Counted from the stretch's first letter, positions 17,411 to 29,077 are shown. The stretch is DNA of 64,000 nt from an uncultured Alphaproteobacteria bacterium (GCA_902826095.1 CADEDN010000002.1:172325-236324); one strand, 5' to 3'. Program-made: numbers and translations. The notes: generated by a model from the sequence alone, not told the origin.

Positions 17411-18532
17411 ATGCGATTCGATTTCCGTTTCGGCGTCGAGGAGGAATATTTCCTGGTCCATCGGGCGACCGGCGCCGCGTGCGGTTCGCCGCCAGCGGGG
17501 TTCTGGCGCGACCTCAAAAAAGACGCCGCACAAGCTTCGAAGGAATTGCTGCAGTCGCAGGTCGAGGCCAAGACGCCGCCGTGTCATTCCGCCGCCCAAT
17601 GCCTTGAGGAGCTGATCGCGAGCCGGTCGGCGATTGACGGCGTCGCGCGAAATCACGGGCTCGGGCTTCTCGCCGCCGGCACGCATCCGGATTTCGACTG
17701 GCGCCTCAATGAAGCCTCCGCCGGCGCGCGCTACACAAAACTCGTTCGCGACATGCGGGTGCTGGCGCTCCGCAATATGTTCTGCGGGATGCATGTGCAT
17801 GTTGAGACGCCAGATCCTTCCGCGAGAGTCGGGCTGATGAACCGCTGCGGGCCTTATTTGCCGTTGTTCCTGGCGCTGAGCGTCTCGTCGCCGTTCTGGC
17901 GCGGGCAATGGACCGGGATGCGGGGCTACCGGCTGACCGGCTATGACGAATTGCCCCGCACCGGCGCCGCCCCCGTCTTCGCCGACGAAGAGCAGTATGA
18001 GCGCTATGTCGGGGCGCTGACGCGGGCCGGCGCCATTCCGGACGCTTCCTATATCTGGTGGGCGATCAGGCCGTCGCTGAATTTCCCGACGCTTGAGCTG
18101 CGGATTTGCGACAGCGTCACCGACGTCAGGGCGGCCGTCGCGATCGCGACCCTTTACCGATGTTTCATTCGCCGCATCGTCCGTGATGAGACGTTTGGCG
18201 CGACGCCGTCGGCGATGCTTCGCGCCATCGCTGAAGAAAACCGCTGGCAGGCGCAGTGCGACGGCCTCGACGCGGTCATCATCGATGTCGAGACGCTTGC
18301 GCCGATCGGCGCGCGGATGGCGATCAGGAAGCTCCTCGGCGATCTGGCGGCGGATGCGGCGGCGCTTGGGTGCGAGGCCGATCTCCTCGGCATCGAGACC
18401 ATTCTGGAGAACGGAACGAGCGCGGACCGCCAGATCGCGCTGTTTCTCGAAGCGACGGAAGGCGGCGCCGCCGAGAGCGACGCCGTCAAGCCCGTCCTCG
18501 ATTGGCTTCTCGCCGAAAGCGCTGCAAGCTGA
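17411..18532 (+). CDS. YbdK/GCS2-type carboxylate-amine ligase
   Basis: The 373-residue product belongs to the glutamate-cysteine ligase 2 family: FGVEEEYFLVH (residues 6-16) is the metal- and ATP-binding strand, CGMHVHVETPD (near 125) and WWAIRPSLNFPTLELRICDSVTD (near 215) are the other conserved blocks. It couples a carboxylate, often glutamate or a peptide end, to an amine using ATP; the substrate is unknown, and it need not make gamma-glutamylcysteine. The ATG at 17411 follows GGAGGCGAAGA. It is transcribed alone; a short hairpin at 18710-18725 could end the message. Confidence 0.85.
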   Translation: MRFDFRFGVEEEYFLVHRATGAACGSPPAGFWRDLKKDAAQASKELLQSQVEAKTPPCHSAAQCLEELIASRSAIDGVARNHGLGLLAAGTHPDFDWRLNEASAGARYTKLVRDMRVLALRNMFCGMHVHVETPDPSARVGLMNRCGPYLPLFLALSVSSPFWRGQWTGMRGYRLTGYDELPRTGAAPVFADEEQYERYVGALTRAGAIPDASYIWWAIRPSLNFPTLELRICDSVTDVRAAVAIATLYRCFIRRIVRDETFGATPSAMLRAIAEENRWQAQCDGLDAVIIDVETLAPIGARMAIRKLLGDLAADAAALGCEADLLGIETILENGTSADRQIALFLEATEGGAAESDAVKPVLDWLLAESAAS

Positions 18533-19176
18533 TCATATGGCGCGCCGCGCGCCGGAAGGCGTGGCGGACCCGGCGGCGAGCCATGGTTAATTGGGTGGCG
18601 GACGAATTCCCCCGTCGCGTGAATTCACCTCTGAAAATACAAGCAAATCGCCGCTTGAACGCGCGGCGGAAATCGCCACTTCGAACGTTGATGTCTTGGG
18701 CGCGGCGATGAGCCGTGTCCGGCTCTTTGACAAGTGAAATGGCCGCGCCCGTCCGGCGACATGCTGGCGGCGCGAGGCGAAAGGGAAGGCGCGCCGCGCC
18801 GCCGTTTCGCAACAAAGAACGCCCCGCGAAAAGCGCGCGCGGCGATCGCGAAGCCGCGCCCTGTTCCGCGAAGTCGACGCAGCGAAAAGCCGCCGGACAA
18901 TCCAGCCAAACAGCGCCGCGTCGCGCGTCAAAGCAGACCTCCATATTCAAAATCCATCAGCTGAGAGGCCATGTCCGGCGTCTACTGGCTGATGACACGC
19001 CAGCGCGGAAATTGGTCCAGCCGCCGGTTAGTGCGGGTTGCAGCGAAAGCGGCTCCCGGTTTCGCGTCGCGACCCGCTCCCCAAATGGTCGGCAGCGCGC
19101 GAACCGGTTCAATCGGTTCGCAACGCACTGGAGAACGAAACCCAATAGTCTGGAATCGGAGGCGGCGCCATTCGTG

Positions 19177-19222
19177 ACGCCGCCTTCGGCGGCTCCTCGC
19201 GGGTGAGGCGGCGTTTGTTTTT
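19177..19222 (+). terminator. Terminator-like inverted repeat with T-tract
   Basis: ACGCCGCC (19177-19184) pairs with GGCGGCGT (19207-19214), with a nested CCGCC/GGCGG hairpin, followed by TTTGTTTTT to 19222. This is the usual shape of a Rho-independent terminator on the plus strand, yet no credible plus-strand gene precedes it within 640 bp. Confidence 0.4.
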
Positions 19223-19237
19223 GCTGAGAAAAACAGG

Positions 19238-19281
19238 CCTCATCCTGAGGAGCGCGCGGAACGCGCGCGTCGCGAAGGATG
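19238..19281 (+). repeat. Palindromic repeat family A, copy 1
   Basis: The copy begins CCTCATCCTGAGGAGC, has a central GC-rich self-complementary part and ends GTCGCGAAGGATG. The same ends occur at five other complete sites in the window and once at the truncated right edge. It is intergenic, beside the 3' end of the TPP enzyme gene. Confidence 0.75.
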
Positions 19282-19316
19282 GCCGCGCGCGCTGGCGTGG
19301 ATTTTTGCGTCTCGCC

Positions 19317-20867
19317 CTAGCCTCGCAAATCCGCTTCGACGAGTCTCGGCCCCCTGATCGCCAGCGCCTCTTTCAGCGCAGCGCGGAAATCCTCCGCCGT
19401 CTTGGCGCGCGTCGCCGGCACGCCCATGCCGTGCGAGAGTTCGACCCAGTCGATCATCGGGTTTGAAAGATCGAGAAGTGAAAGCGCTTTGGGTCCCGGA
19501 TTGCTGGCGCCCACTCTCGCGAGTTCGATATTCAAGATCGCGTAGCTCGCATTGTTGAGGATGATCGTCGTCACGTCGAGCTTCTCGCGCGCCATCGTCC
19601 ACAGCGCTTGCACCGTATACATCGCGCTGCCGTCCGCCTGCAGGCAGATCACCTTGCGGTCGGGGCAGGCGATCGCGGCGCCGACGCCGTTCGGCAGGCC
19701 CTGACCGATCGCGCCGCCGGTGACGGAGAGCCAGTCATGCGGCGCCATGCCCATGGTCATCGGATAGATCGCCATGCCGCCGGTGACGGCTTCGTCGACA
19801 ATGATCGCGTCCTTTGGGCAAAGCTCGGCGAGCGCCGCCGCGACGCCGGCGGGATCGAGCTTGCCGCTCATCTTTGGCGGGATGAACGAGGCTTGCGCCT
19901 TTGAATGATTCTTCGGCGCGCCAAGCGCGTCGGCGAGCGCGCGCAAGGCGGAAAGCGCGTCCGTGCGCGCGTCGGCGAGTTCGACGATCTCCGCATCCTC
20001 CGGCGACAGCCAGCCGGGCTTGCCGGGATAGGCGAAGAACGCGACCGGCGGCCGCGCCCCGACAAAGACAATGCGCTTGAGACCGCTCAGATGGTCGACC
20101 GCCATTTCCGCGAAATAGGGGAGGCGCTCGACGGCGACGCGGCCCGCCCCGCGTTGCAGCCTTGCCGTGAACGTCTCGCATATTAGCCGTGCGCCTATCG
20201 CCTCGGCGATGCGGCCGGCCTCATGAAGCGCTTCCTCGCGCAGCGCCCTGCCGCCGAGAAAGAGCGCGCTTGCTTCGCCGGATTTCAGCGCCGCCGCGGT
20301 CTTTTCGATCATCGCTTCGCTCGCCCGCGGCGACGCGTCCGGCGATATGACGGGCGCGGCGCCTTTCGCGTCCTCCCACGCGAAATTCGCCGGCGCGATC
20401 AAAGTCGCGACGGCGCCTGGATAACGCATCGCCTCGGCGGCCGCGCGCGCGCCGTCGGCGGCGAGCGCGTCGGCGGAAGATGACGTCTTCACCCAGTCGG
20501 AAAAGGGACGCGCCGCGCCTTCGACGTCGGAGGTCAAGGGCGCGTCGAAATCGCGGTGATACGTCGCGTGATCGCCGACAAGATTGACGACCGGCGTGCG
20601 CGCGCGCCTTGCGTTGTGCAGGTTCGCTGCGCCATTGGCGAAACCGGGGCCGAGGTGAAGCAAGGTCGCGGCGGGTTTGTCCGCCATCCGCCCATAGCCG
20701 TCGGCGGCGCCGGTGACGACGCCTTCAAAAAGCGCGAGAACGCCGCGCATGCCGTCATGTTTGTCGATCGCGGCGACAAGCTGCATTTCCGACGTGCCGG
20801 GATTGGCGAAGCAGACTTTGACGCCGGCGTTGTAAAGCGTTTCGATCAGGGCGTCGGCGCCGTTCAT
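19317..20867 (-). CDS. Thiamine-pyrophosphate-dependent enzyme (acetolactate synthase / benzaldehyde lyase-like)
   Basis: The 516-residue product has the three-domain TPP-enzyme fold: an N-terminal Pyr domain with the cofactor-activating Glu in [17 protein letters not shown] (near residues 46-60), a central domain, and a C-terminal PP domain with [21 protein letters not shown] and [11 protein letters not shown] as the diphosphate/Mg motif. It resembles proteins annotated as acetolactate synthase large subunit, but no small subunit is nearby, so a 2-keto-acid decarboxylase or carboligase acting on another substrate is more likely. Its start overlaps the stop of the quinohemoprotein alcohol dehydrogenase by 4 nt, suggesting it handles an aldehyde or keto acid from that pathway. 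Confidence 0.85.
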   Translation of the reverse strand: MNGADALIETLYNAGVKVCFANPGTSEMQLVAAIDKHDGMRGVLALFEGVVTGAADGYGRMADKPAATLLHLGPGFANGAANLHNARRARTPVVNLVGDHATYHRDFDAPLTSDVEGAARPFSDWVKTSSSADALAADGARAAAEAMRYPGAVATLIAPANFAWEDAKGAAPVISPDASPRASEAMIEKTAAALKSGEASALFLGGRALREEALHEAGRIAEAIGARLICETFTARLQRGAGRVAVERLPYFAEMAVDHLSGLKRIVFVGARPPVAFFAYPGKPGWLSPEDAEIVELADARTDALSALRALADALGAPKNHSKAQASFIPPKMSGKLDPAGVAAALAELCPKDAIIVDEAVTGGMAIYPMTMGMAPHDWLSVTGGAIGQGLPNGVGAAIACPDRKVICLQADGSAMYTVQALWTMAREKLDVTTIILNNASYAILNIELARVGASNPGPKALSLLDLSNPMIDWVELSHGMGVPATRAKTAEDFRAALKEALAIRGPRLVEADLRG

Positions 20868-23038
20868 GGCTTTTTCTCCGTTCCGGCGATCGCCTCATAA
20901 TAGGCGGCGTCGCGTCCGCTGCTCGCTTCCGAGATGACATTGGCGCGGATCGCCTCGGCGCCGGCTTCGTCCAATATGCCGCTGAAGCTCATCATGCCAA
21001 GGTCCTTCCTCGCGCCTTCAAGCACGACTGACTTCCAAAGGGCCGCGTCGCCGAGCAGCGGCGAATAGCGCAAATTCGGCGTCAGGCCAGACGACATCGC
21101 GTGTTCGCCGTGACAGACCGTGCAGTTGGCGGCGTAGGCGAGGGCGCCGGCGGCGATCGTTTCAGCGGAAGCCGTCGAAGCGGGCGGCGGCGCCATGGCC
21201 TGTTCCGGAATCGCGACCGGCGGCAATTCGCCCCTGGCGCCGAGCTTGAACGTCAGCACACGGCCGACTTTCGCCTCGCTCCCGGTCGGGATGACGCCGC
21301 CGGCGATCAGCGCGTAGGCGCCGCCCCAGCCCGAAGCGACCGTTAGATATTGCTCGCCGTCGATCTCATAGGCGATCGGCGCCGCAACGACGCCGGTCTG
21401 CGTGAAAAAGTCCCAGAGCCTTTTCCCGTCGGCGGCGCCGAAGGCCGCAAAATGCGCGTCGGATGTTCCCTGAAAGACGATGTCGCCGGCGGTCGACAGG
21501 ACGCCGCCGTTCCACGGTCCGAAATGCTCGACCGACCATCGCGCCTCCTGCTTCACGGGATCCCAGGCGAGGAGGCGCCCCTTCATCATCGCGCGGAGCG
21601 CCCGGTGCGTCGCCTCGTCGGTCGGCAGCGCGCCGGCGATGAATTCGGCGCCGGTGTTCCAGCCCATTTTCTTTTCCTTGAACGCCGGCTGGTCGGCGAA
21701 GGCGAACGGGATTTCATTCGCCGGCACGTAGACGAGGCCCGTTAGTGGACTGAACGACATCGGGTGCCAATTGTGCGCGCCCAAGGGGCCCGGCAGCTGG
21801 AACGAGGGCGCAGCGCCCGGCCAGCGCGCGGCGGGGTTCTCGATCGGCCGGCCCGTCGTCATGTCGACGCCGGTCGCCCAGGTGACGGGAACAAAATTCT
21901 TCGCCGATAAAAGCTCGCCGGTCGCGCGATCGATGACGTAGAAGAAACCATTCTTCGGCGCCTGCATCAGCGCCTTGCGCGGGGCGCCGCCGATCTCGAT
22001 GTCGGCGAGAATGATGTGCTGCGTCGCCGTGTAATCCCAAGTCTCGCCCGGCGTCGTCTGATAATGCCAGACATAGTCGCCGGTGTCGGGCCTTAACGCG
22101 ACGATCGACGACAGGAACAGATTGTCGCCGCCGCCAGGACTGCGGATCCGCTGGTTCCAGGGCGAGCCGTTCCCGACGCCGATATAGAGGAGGTCGAGAT
22201 CGGGATCATACGCCATTGAATCCCACACCGTGCCGCCGCCGCCGAGCTTCCACCACTCGCCGTTCCACGTCGCGGCGGCCTTCTCCATCGCCGCGTTTTC
22301 AAAGCCGTCGGCGGGATTTCCGGGCACAGTGTAAAAGCGCCAGAGCATCTTGCCGGAATCGGCGTCATAGGCGGACACATAGCCCCTGACGCCGAACTCG
22401 GCGCCGCCATTGCCGATGAGCACCTTGCCTTTGACGACCCGCGGCGCGCCGGTGATCGAATAGGGCTTTGCAAGATCGACCGTCAGCACGTCCCAGAGTT
22501 TGGCGCCCGTCTTTGCGTTGAGCGCGATGAGGCGCCCGTCGATCGCGCCGGTGAAGATCTTTCCTTCCCAGATCGCGACCCCGCGATTGACGATGTCGCA
22601 ACACATGACCGACGCGCGCGCGCGATCGACTTCCGGATCGAACGACCAGAGTTCCGCGCCGGTCCTGGCGTCGAGCGCGGTGACGATGTTCCAGCTCCCC
22701 GTCACATACATGACCCCGTCATGAACGATCGGCGTCGCCTCGATGCCGCGGGAAACGCCGAGATCATAGGACCATGCGAGCCCCAGCTCCCTGACGTTTT
22801 CCGCGCTGATCAGGTTCAGCGGCGAGAAACGCTGCTCCGAATAGGTGCGTCCGTGGGAGAGCCATTCGCCTGGATTGGCGTCGGCGTTGATGATCGCGGC
22901 GGCGTTGACGCCGATTGACGCCGGCGCCGCGCCGAGCGCGCGCAAGACGGCGTCATCGACGACGGGCGCGGTCGGCCGGCCGCAGGCGGACAGGAAAACC
23001 GCGATCGAAAGCGCGCCGCCGCGCCAGGCGAATCTCAT
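20864..23038 (-). CDS. PQQ-dependent quinohemoprotein alcohol dehydrogenase (type II)
   Basis: The 724-residue product has a signal region with a lipobox-like FLSACG, an eight-bladed PQQ propeller with the vicinal cysteine pair Cys146-Cys147, a [10 protein letters not shown] block and tryptophan-docking repeats (LWSFDPE, LWRFYTV, LWDFFTQ), then a C-terminal cytochrome c domain with CTVCH at about residues 639-643. It oxidises alcohols in the periplasm and passes electrons via its own haem. I chose the ATG at 23038 because GGAGG lies 6 nt upstream; a TTG at 23050 is in frame. No PQQ synthesis genes are present. It is the first gene of a two-gene operon. Confidence 0.92.
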   Translation of the reverse strand: MRFAWRGGALSIAVFLSACGRPTAPVVDDAVLRALGAAPASIGVNAAAIINADANPGEWLSHGRTYSEQRFSPLNLISAENVRELGLAWSYDLGVSRGIEATPIVHDGVMYVTGSWNIVTALDARTGAELWSFDPEVDRARASVMCCDIVNRGVAIWEGKIFTGAIDGRLIALNAKTGAKLWDVLTVDLAKPYSITGAPRVVKGKVLIGNGGAEFGVRGYVSAYDADSGKMLWRFYTVPGNPADGFENAAMEKAAATWNGEWWKLGGGGTVWDSMAYDPDLDLLYIGVGNGSPWNQRIRSPGGGDNLFLSSIVALRPDTGDYVWHYQTTPGETWDYTATQHIILADIEIGGAPRKALMQAPKNGFFYVIDRATGELLSAKNFVPVTWATGVDMTTGRPIENPAARWPGAAPSFQLPGPLGAHNWHPMSFSPLTGLVYVPANEIPFAFADQPAFKEKKMGWNTGAEFIAGALPTDEATHRALRAMMKGRLLAWDPVKQEARWSVEHFGPWNGGVLSTAGDIVFQGTSDAHFAAFGAADGKRLWDFFTQTGVVAAPIAYEIDGEQYLTVASGWGGAYALIAGGVIPTGSEAKVGRVLTFKLGARGELPPVAIPEQAMAPPPASTASAETIAAGALAYAANCTVCHGEHAMSSGLTPNLRYSPLLGDAALWKSVVLEGARKDLGMMSFSGILDEAGAEAIRANVISEASSGRDAAYYEAIAGTEKKP

Positions 23039-23118
23039 GGCGTCCTCCAAGGCTGCGGAAGATATCGCGCGCGTTGGCGCGATTGTCCATGAAGGGCCGC
23101 AGCGCGGCGCGGACGCGA

Positions 23119-23691
23119 TCAGCGTTGCGCCAGCGTCATCCGCGCCGCCATGTCGGCGGCCTCGTCGCGGTAGACGGGACCGTCGGCCTTCAGCCAGGTG
23201 TGCGTCCAGTTCAGCATGCCGAAGAACATCATCGCCTGCGCGCGGAGAAAGCCCTTCTCCTGGCGCGGCCGCGCGCGCTTGATGACCGATTCGACATGGG
23301 CGATGAGCCGGCGCTCTTTGGCGACGATGTCGCGGCGCTCCGCTGGCGGAAGGTTCGACAATTCGTAAAGCAGCACTTTCTGCTTGTCGGCGGCGCCGGC
23401 GTAAAGCCGCAGCAGCTTTCGCGCAAAAGCGCGCAAATCTAGGAGCGGATTGCCGCTCTCCTCGACGTCGATCGCCGTCAGAAGGTCGTCCATGTGACCC
23501 TTCATGACGGCGTAAAGGATCGCCTCCTTCGAGGAGTAATAATGATAGAAGAGCGATTTCGACATGTCGCAGGCCGTCGCGAGATCGGCGAGCGATGCGC
23601 CCGAAAATCCGTCGGCCGCGAAAAGTCGCGCGGCTTCATTGACAATGGCGTCGCGCTTTTCCTCATAGTCGGCGGCTTGGCGGCGGGCCAT
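23119..23691 (-). CDS. TetR-family repressor of the phenylacetate cluster (PaaR-like)
   Basis: The 190-residue product has an N-terminal TetR DNA-binding domain (residues about 10-56; [31 protein letters not shown]) and a helical ligand-binding domain. The ATG at 23691 gives the typical short N-terminus. It follows paaZ by 5 nt and is surely co-transcribed with it. TetR-type PaaR repressors that bind phenylacetyl-CoA control paa genes in other Proteobacteria. The 16-bp palindrome at 29436-29451 and the related site at 26844-26863 are candidate targets; no copy is obvious before paaZ itself. Confidence 0.88.
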   Translation of the reverse strand: MARRQAADYEEKRDAIVNEAARLFAADGFSGASLADLATACDMSKSLFYHYYSSKEAILYAVMKGHMDDLLTAIDVEESGNPLLDLRAFARKLLRLYAGAADKQKVLLYELSNLPPAERRDIVAKERRLIAHVESVIKRARPRQEKGFLRAQAMMFFGMLNWTHTWLKADGPVYRDEAADMAARMTLAQR

Positions 23692-23696
23692 CTTGC

Positions 23697-25727
23697 CTAG
23701 ATCGCGTTCATCGTCAGCAATTCGTAGGATGCGACGGCTTCGTCCTTTTGATTGGTGACGAGCACGTCCCACTTCACCTCGCCATAGTCGTCATTGCGCT
23801 TCTTCTTCGACTTCGCCGTCAATCGCACCTTGATGGCGTCGCCGGGCGACACCGGCGTCAGGAAGCGGAGTTGATCGAGCCCGTAATTCGCGAGCACAGG
23901 GCCGGGCGCGGGATCGACGAACAATCCCGCCGCGAAAGACAAAATGAGATAGCCATGCGCGACCCGGCCCGGAAAGAACGGGTTCGCCTTCGCCGCCGCC
24001 TCATCCATATGCGCGTAGAAAGTGTCGCCGGTGAAGCTCGCGAAATGTTCGATGTCGTTGAGCGTGATTTCGCGCGACGGCGTTTCGATCGTCTTGCCGA
24101 TTTCAAGCTCGCTGAAGCGATAGCGGAAAGGATGCGGCGGCTTCGCCTCGACCTTCGAGCCTTTGACCCAGGAACCGGTGACGGCGCGCAAAGTCTCCGG
24201 CGAGCCCTGCAGGGCCGTTCGCTGCATATAATGTTTGACGCCGCGCATGCCGCCGAGCTCCTCGCCGCCGCCGGCGCGCCCTGGTCCGCCATGAACGAGG
24301 ACGGGAAGAGGCGATCCGTGCCCGGTCGATTCCTTCGCGCAGTCGCGATTGATGACGCAGACCCGGCCATGGAATGAACCGGCGCCGATGACGACTTCGC
24401 GCGCGATGTCGGGATCGTAGGTGAAGAGCGACATGACGAGCGAACCGCCGCCTCTGTTCAGCAACGTGACGGCGTCATCAAGAGATTTGTAAGGCATCAG
24501 CGTCGACACCGGGCCGAAAGCTTCAACCTCATGCACCGCCCTGGCGCGCCAGGGGTCGTCGCAGCGCAAGAGCATCGGCGACACGAAAGCGCCGCCGATC
24601 GCGGACGCGCCGATCGGATCGCTCGCCGGCGCGTCGCCGAAAACGACTCTCGCCTCGGACCTCAGCGCGGCGACTTTCGCGCGCACGTCCTCACGCTGCG
24701 AAAGCGACACGAGCGCGCCCATTCTGACCGCCTCATTCGCCGGGTCGCCGATGGTCGTCTTCGCGAGCTGCTCCGCGATCGCCTTTTGAGCGGCATCCAT
24801 CATCGCCGCGGGAACGAAGGCGCGGCGGATCGCCGTGCATTTCTGCCCCGCCTTCACCGTCATTTCGCGCACGACTTCCTTGACGAAGAGCTGGAACTCC
24901 GGGCTCTCCGCGCCTGCGTCCGGCGCGAGCATCGAAGCGTTGAGCGAATCTTGCTCAGAGACGAAGCGGACGCTCTCGCGGATGATGACGGGGTGGGCTT
25001 TCAGCCTCGCCGCCGTCTGCGCTGAGCCCGTGAAAGAGACGACATCCTGCCCGGTCAGATGATCGAAGAGATCGCCCGTCGCGCCGGCGATGAACTGCAA
25101 CGCGCCCTCCGGGACCTTGCCGGTGTCGATCAGGACGCGGAACGCCGCTTCGGCGAGATAAGCGGTCGCGGTCGCCGGCTTCACGATCGCCGGAACGCCC
25201 GCGATCAGCGACACGGAAATCTTCTCCAGCATCCCCCAGACCGGGAAGTTGAAGGCGTTGATGTGGACGGCGACGCCCTTCAGCGGCGTGTAGACATGTT
25301 GGGCGAGGAATGTGCCTTCCTTCGAGATTTGCTCGACGGCGCCGTCGACGAGGATGAAATCGTCGGGCAGCTCGCGCCTGGCTTTCGACGCCATCGAGAA
25401 CAGCGTCCCCGCCCCGCCTTCGATGTCGATCCAGCCGTCCTTCCGCGTCGCGCCGGTGTGGAGATTGAGCGCATATAGCGCTTCCTTCTTCTCCATGATC
25501 GCGGTTCCGAGCGCCTTCACAATGGCGGCCCGGCCCTGGAAGGTCAGCTTGCGGAGGTTCTTGCCGCCGACCTCGCGCGCATAATTCGCCATCGCGCCGA
25601 AATCGAGCCCGCCGGAGCCGCCGCGCGCGACGATCTCGCCGGTCACCGCCGAGGGGATGTCGGCGAGCGCGCCGGTTCCTTGCGTCCATTCGCCAAGAGC
25701 GTAGTGATTGAGGATGATAGGGGACAT
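23697..25727 (-). CDS. paaZ: Oxepin-CoA hydrolase / 3-oxo-5,6-dehydrosuberyl-CoA semialdehyde dehydrogenase
   Basis: The 676-residue bifunctional enzyme has an N-terminal aldehyde dehydrogenase domain (about 1-520), with the nucleophile Cys297 in KAGQKCTAIRR and a general-base Glu near 258, and a C-terminal MaoC-like hydratase domain (about 540-670) with FTGDTFYAHMD, which carries the Asp/His pair. It opens the oxepin ring formed from epoxy-phenylacetyl-CoA and oxidises the resulting semialdehyde. Both active sites are intact, so no separate hydratase is needed. The start has GGAGA nearby. It is upstream of, and co-directional with, the TetR gene; a long palindromic repeat separates it from paaG. 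Confidence 0.95.
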   Translation of the reverse strand: MSPIILNHYALGEWTQGTGALADIPSAVTGEIVARGGSGGLDFGAMANYAREVGGKNLRKLTFQGRAAIVKALGTAIMEKKEALYALNLHTGATRKDGWIDIEGGAGTLFSMASKARRELPDDFILVDGAVEQISKEGTFLAQHVYTPLKGVAVHINAFNFPVWGMLEKISVSLIAGVPAIVKPATATAYLAEAAFRVLIDTGKVPEGALQFIAGATGDLFDHLTGQDVVSFTGSAQTAARLKAHPVIIRESVRFVSEQDSLNASMLAPDAGAESPEFQLFVKEVVREMTVKAGQKCTAIRRAFVPAAMMDAAQKAIAEQLAKTTIGDPANEAVRMGALVSLSQREDVRAKVAALRSEARVVFGDAPASDPIGASAIGGAFVSPMLLRCDDPWRARAVHEVEAFGPVSTLMPYKSLDDAVTLLNRGGGSLVMSLFTYDPDIAREVVIGAGSFHGRVCVINRDCAKESTGHGSPLPVLVHGGPGRAGGGEELGGMRGVKHYMQRTALQGSPETLRAVTGSWVKGSKVEAKPPHPFRYRFSELEIGKTIETPSREITLNDIEHFASFTGDTFYAHMDEAAAKANPFFPGRVAHGYLILSFAAGLFVDPAPGPVLANYGLDQLRFLTPVSPGDAIKVRLTAKSKKKRNDDYGEVKWDVLVTNQKDEAVASYELLTMNAI

Positions 25728-25783
25728 TCTAAAATCTCCGACTACGGATGGTCTGTGTCATTTTCCGGCGTGGAGCGCCTTTG

Positions 25784-25910
25784 CTCCCCCGCCTGCGGGG
25801 GAGCTGTCGCGAAGCGACTGAGGGGGCGCGCTCTATCCCCACGCGCAGAACTCGCGGCGAGAGCCCCCTTCGTCGCCTTCGGCGACACTTCCCCCGCGGC
25901 CGCGGGGGAA
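25784..25910. repeat. Composite palindromic repeat (family B/C) between paaG and paaZ
   Basis: Two inverted halves face each other. The left half has a hairpin of CTCCCCCGCC and its complement, then GTCGC/GCGAC and TGAGGGGGC; the right half repeats these in inverted order (GCCCCCTTCGTCGCC, GGCGAC, CCCCCGCGGCCGCGGGGG). The organisation matches the element inside paaD. Several short open frames exist here only because of the repeat; none is a credible gene. Confidence 0.75.
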
Positions 25911-25954
25911 GAAAGAGCAGCGCGCGGGATGTCGGACATTGAGACATGAGGTGC

Positions 25955-26743
<789 letters not shown>

Positions 26744-26771
26744 CGCCGCCTCCAGCCAGGACAAGGCCTCG

Positions 26772-26815
26772 CCTCATCCTGAGGCGCTATGCGGAGCATA
26801 GCGTCGCGAAGGATG
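26772..26815 (+). repeat. Palindromic repeat family A, copy 2
   Basis: This copy lies in the divergent paaG/paaI promoter region, just upstream of the TATAAT box. It keeps the CCTCATCCTGAGG and GCGTCGCGAAGGATG ends with a different self-complementary centre (CGCTATGCGGAGCATAGCG). Confidence 0.75.
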
Positions 26816-26838
26816 TCTAGCCTGCCGGGCGCAACTGA

Positions 26839-26863
26839 TATAATTGAACGCCTGGTCGGTCAA
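26839..26863 (+). promoter_or_regulatory. paaI promoter -10 box with imperfect TetR-type operator
   Basis: TATAAT (26839-26844) is followed directly by an imperfect 20-bp palindrome (26844-26863) that starts TTGA and ends GGTCGGTCAA. Its right arm equals that of the perfect palindrome before paaA. Seven of ten base pairs are complementary. Its place at the expected transcription start suits a repressor site for the linked TetR protein. Confidence 0.5.
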
Positions 26864-26876
26864 TTCGCGGGCGACG

Positions 26877-27311
26877 ATGGCGAACTCAATGGAAGACGCG
26901 CGGGCGCGGCGCATCGCCGAATATCTTCATTCGACGGAAGGCGTCACCAAGACCTTCGGCCTTGTGATGGAGGGCGCGGGCCTCGGCTGGGCGAAATGCT
27001 CGATGGTCGTCAAGGAATCGATGACCAACGGCCACAAAGTCTGCCATGGCGGCGTTCTCTTTTCGCTCGCTGACAACGCCTTCGCCTGGGCGTGCAATTC
27101 GCGCAACGTCATCGCCTTCGCGCAGTCGGCGTCGATCTCCTTTATCGCGCCGGCGAAGATCGGTGAGAAAGTGACAGCGCACGCGCAGGAAGAAGCGAAC
27201 GAGGGGCGGACCGGCATCTACACGGTGAAGATCACCGCCGAGGATGGGCGAACGATCGCCGTCTTTCAGGGATTGTCGCGGACGGCGGGCGGGAAGGTGG
27301 TGGCGGAGTGA
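26877..27311 (+). CDS. paaI: Hotdog-fold phenylacetyl-CoA pathway thioesterase
   Basis: The 144-residue product is a PaaI-type thioesterase: CHGGVLFSLADNAFAWACNS contains the conserved HGG and the catalytic Asp, and the strand NVIAFAQSASISFIAPAKIGEKVTA follows. PaaI releases CoA from ring-hydroxylated or dead-end intermediates so CoA is not trapped. Starts at 26877 or 26889 are both possible; neither has a strong binding site, and the frame is also open further upstream through the operator. It leads the plus-strand paa genes and is followed by an inverted pair of family A repeats. Confidence 0.9.
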   Translation: MANSMEDARARRIAEYLHSTEGVTKTFGLVMEGAGLGWAKCSMVVKESMTNGHKVCHGGVLFSLADNAFAWACNSRNVIAFAQSASISFIAPAKIGEKVTAHAQEEANEGRTGIYTVKITAEDGRTIAVFQGLSRTAGGKVVAE

Positions 27312-27320
27312 TGGGCGTCG

Positions 27321-27432
27321 CATCCTTCGCGACGCCTCGCTTCGCGAGGCTCCTCAGGATGAGGCGTTCCTCATTGATACATGCTATGCCTCATCCTGAG
27401 GAGCGATGCGCAGCATCGCGTCGCGAAGGATG
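27321..27432. repeat. Inverted pair of family A palindromic repeats (copies 3 and 4)
   Basis: Copy 3 (27321-27364) is in minus orientation and copy 4 (27389-27432) in plus orientation, 24 bp apart, so the pair can form one long hairpin. The pair fills the space between paaI and paaJ and ends 21 bp before the paaJ start codon; a strong structure there could attenuate or protect the message. Confidence 0.8.
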
Positions 27433-27452
27433 AGGCGCAGGAAGGAAGCAAC

Positions 27453-28655
<1,203 letters not shown>

Positions 28656-28713
28656 GAGATTGCTTCTTCTAATTGCTTGGTTAATAATCTGCTCGTCACC
28701 AATTGGGGGGGCG

Positions 28714-29046
28714 ATGTCCAAACATGAAATGCACCACATCACGTTGCATCAATCTTCGCAGATGTGGATCAGCTTAGTTTTTCTTTTCGGCATTCTCGGT
28801 GTCTCCTATTGGTACTTTGTCAAGCAAATAAAGCAGGAGTTCGAGGATCCAGTCCTAGCGCCATTCGTCGTCGATTTGCGTAGCGAGTATCCGACCACGC
28901 TTGACCTCGAGTCTCGTTACCAGTTCATAGTCCGAGTCGAGAAACCTGACGGCGTTGAAGTGCGGATTTATGATAATGACGACGGCCATTTAGTTGGCAC
29001 GTTCATCGAAAGGCCGACCTCGCCATCGGAACCGGTCGCGCCGTAG
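28714..29046 (+). CDS. Small single-span membrane protein inserted in the paa cluster
   Basis: The 110-residue product has a His-rich start (MSKHEMHHITLHQ), one transmembrane segment (about 17-36, MWISLVFLFGILGVSYWYFV) and a soluble C-terminal domain of about 70 residues that ends in a Pro/Ser tail. I do not recognise the domain. The ATG is preceded by GGGGGGGC. Base composition is more AT-rich than neighbouring genes and codons such as TTA and TAT are more frequent, suggesting a foreign origin. It sits between two copies of the paaJ 3' end, so it appears to have arrived by integration or recombination there. Confidence 0.65.
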   Translation: MSKHEMHHITLHQSSQMWISLVFLFGILGVSYWYFVKQIKQEFEDPVLAPFVVDLRSEYPTTLDLESRYQFIVRVEKPDGVEVRIYDNDDGHLVGTFIERPTSPSEPVAP

Positions 29047-29077
29047 CCAACCAGAAGCTCGTACGCTTTCGCATAAC

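Larger units (their letters stand above)
18533..19316. other. 784-bp region without a convincing gene; several hairpins
   Basis: Between the GCS2 ligase and the TPP enzyme, none of the six frames shows a convincing protein; the open frames (for example 18734-18964 and 18971-19177, both plus) are Arg/Pro/Ser-rich and lack good binding sites. The stretch contains GAGCCG/CGGCTC (18710-18725), a perfect 8-bp hairpin GCGAACCG/CGGTTCGC (19099-19121), a terminator-like structure ending in a T-rich run (19177-19222) and one palindromic repeat (19238-19281). A plus-strand untranslated RNA or a decayed gene is possible. Confidence 0.4.

Noticed and set aside
18734..18964. 76-codon basic Pro/Arg/Ala-rich frame that looks a little like a histone H1-type tail
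   Set aside because: No ribosome binding site, irregular codon use and the same basic character in other frames of the region.
25742..25949. Several 60-70-codon frames on both strands
   Set aside because: They exist only because the composite palindromic repeat is open in many frames.
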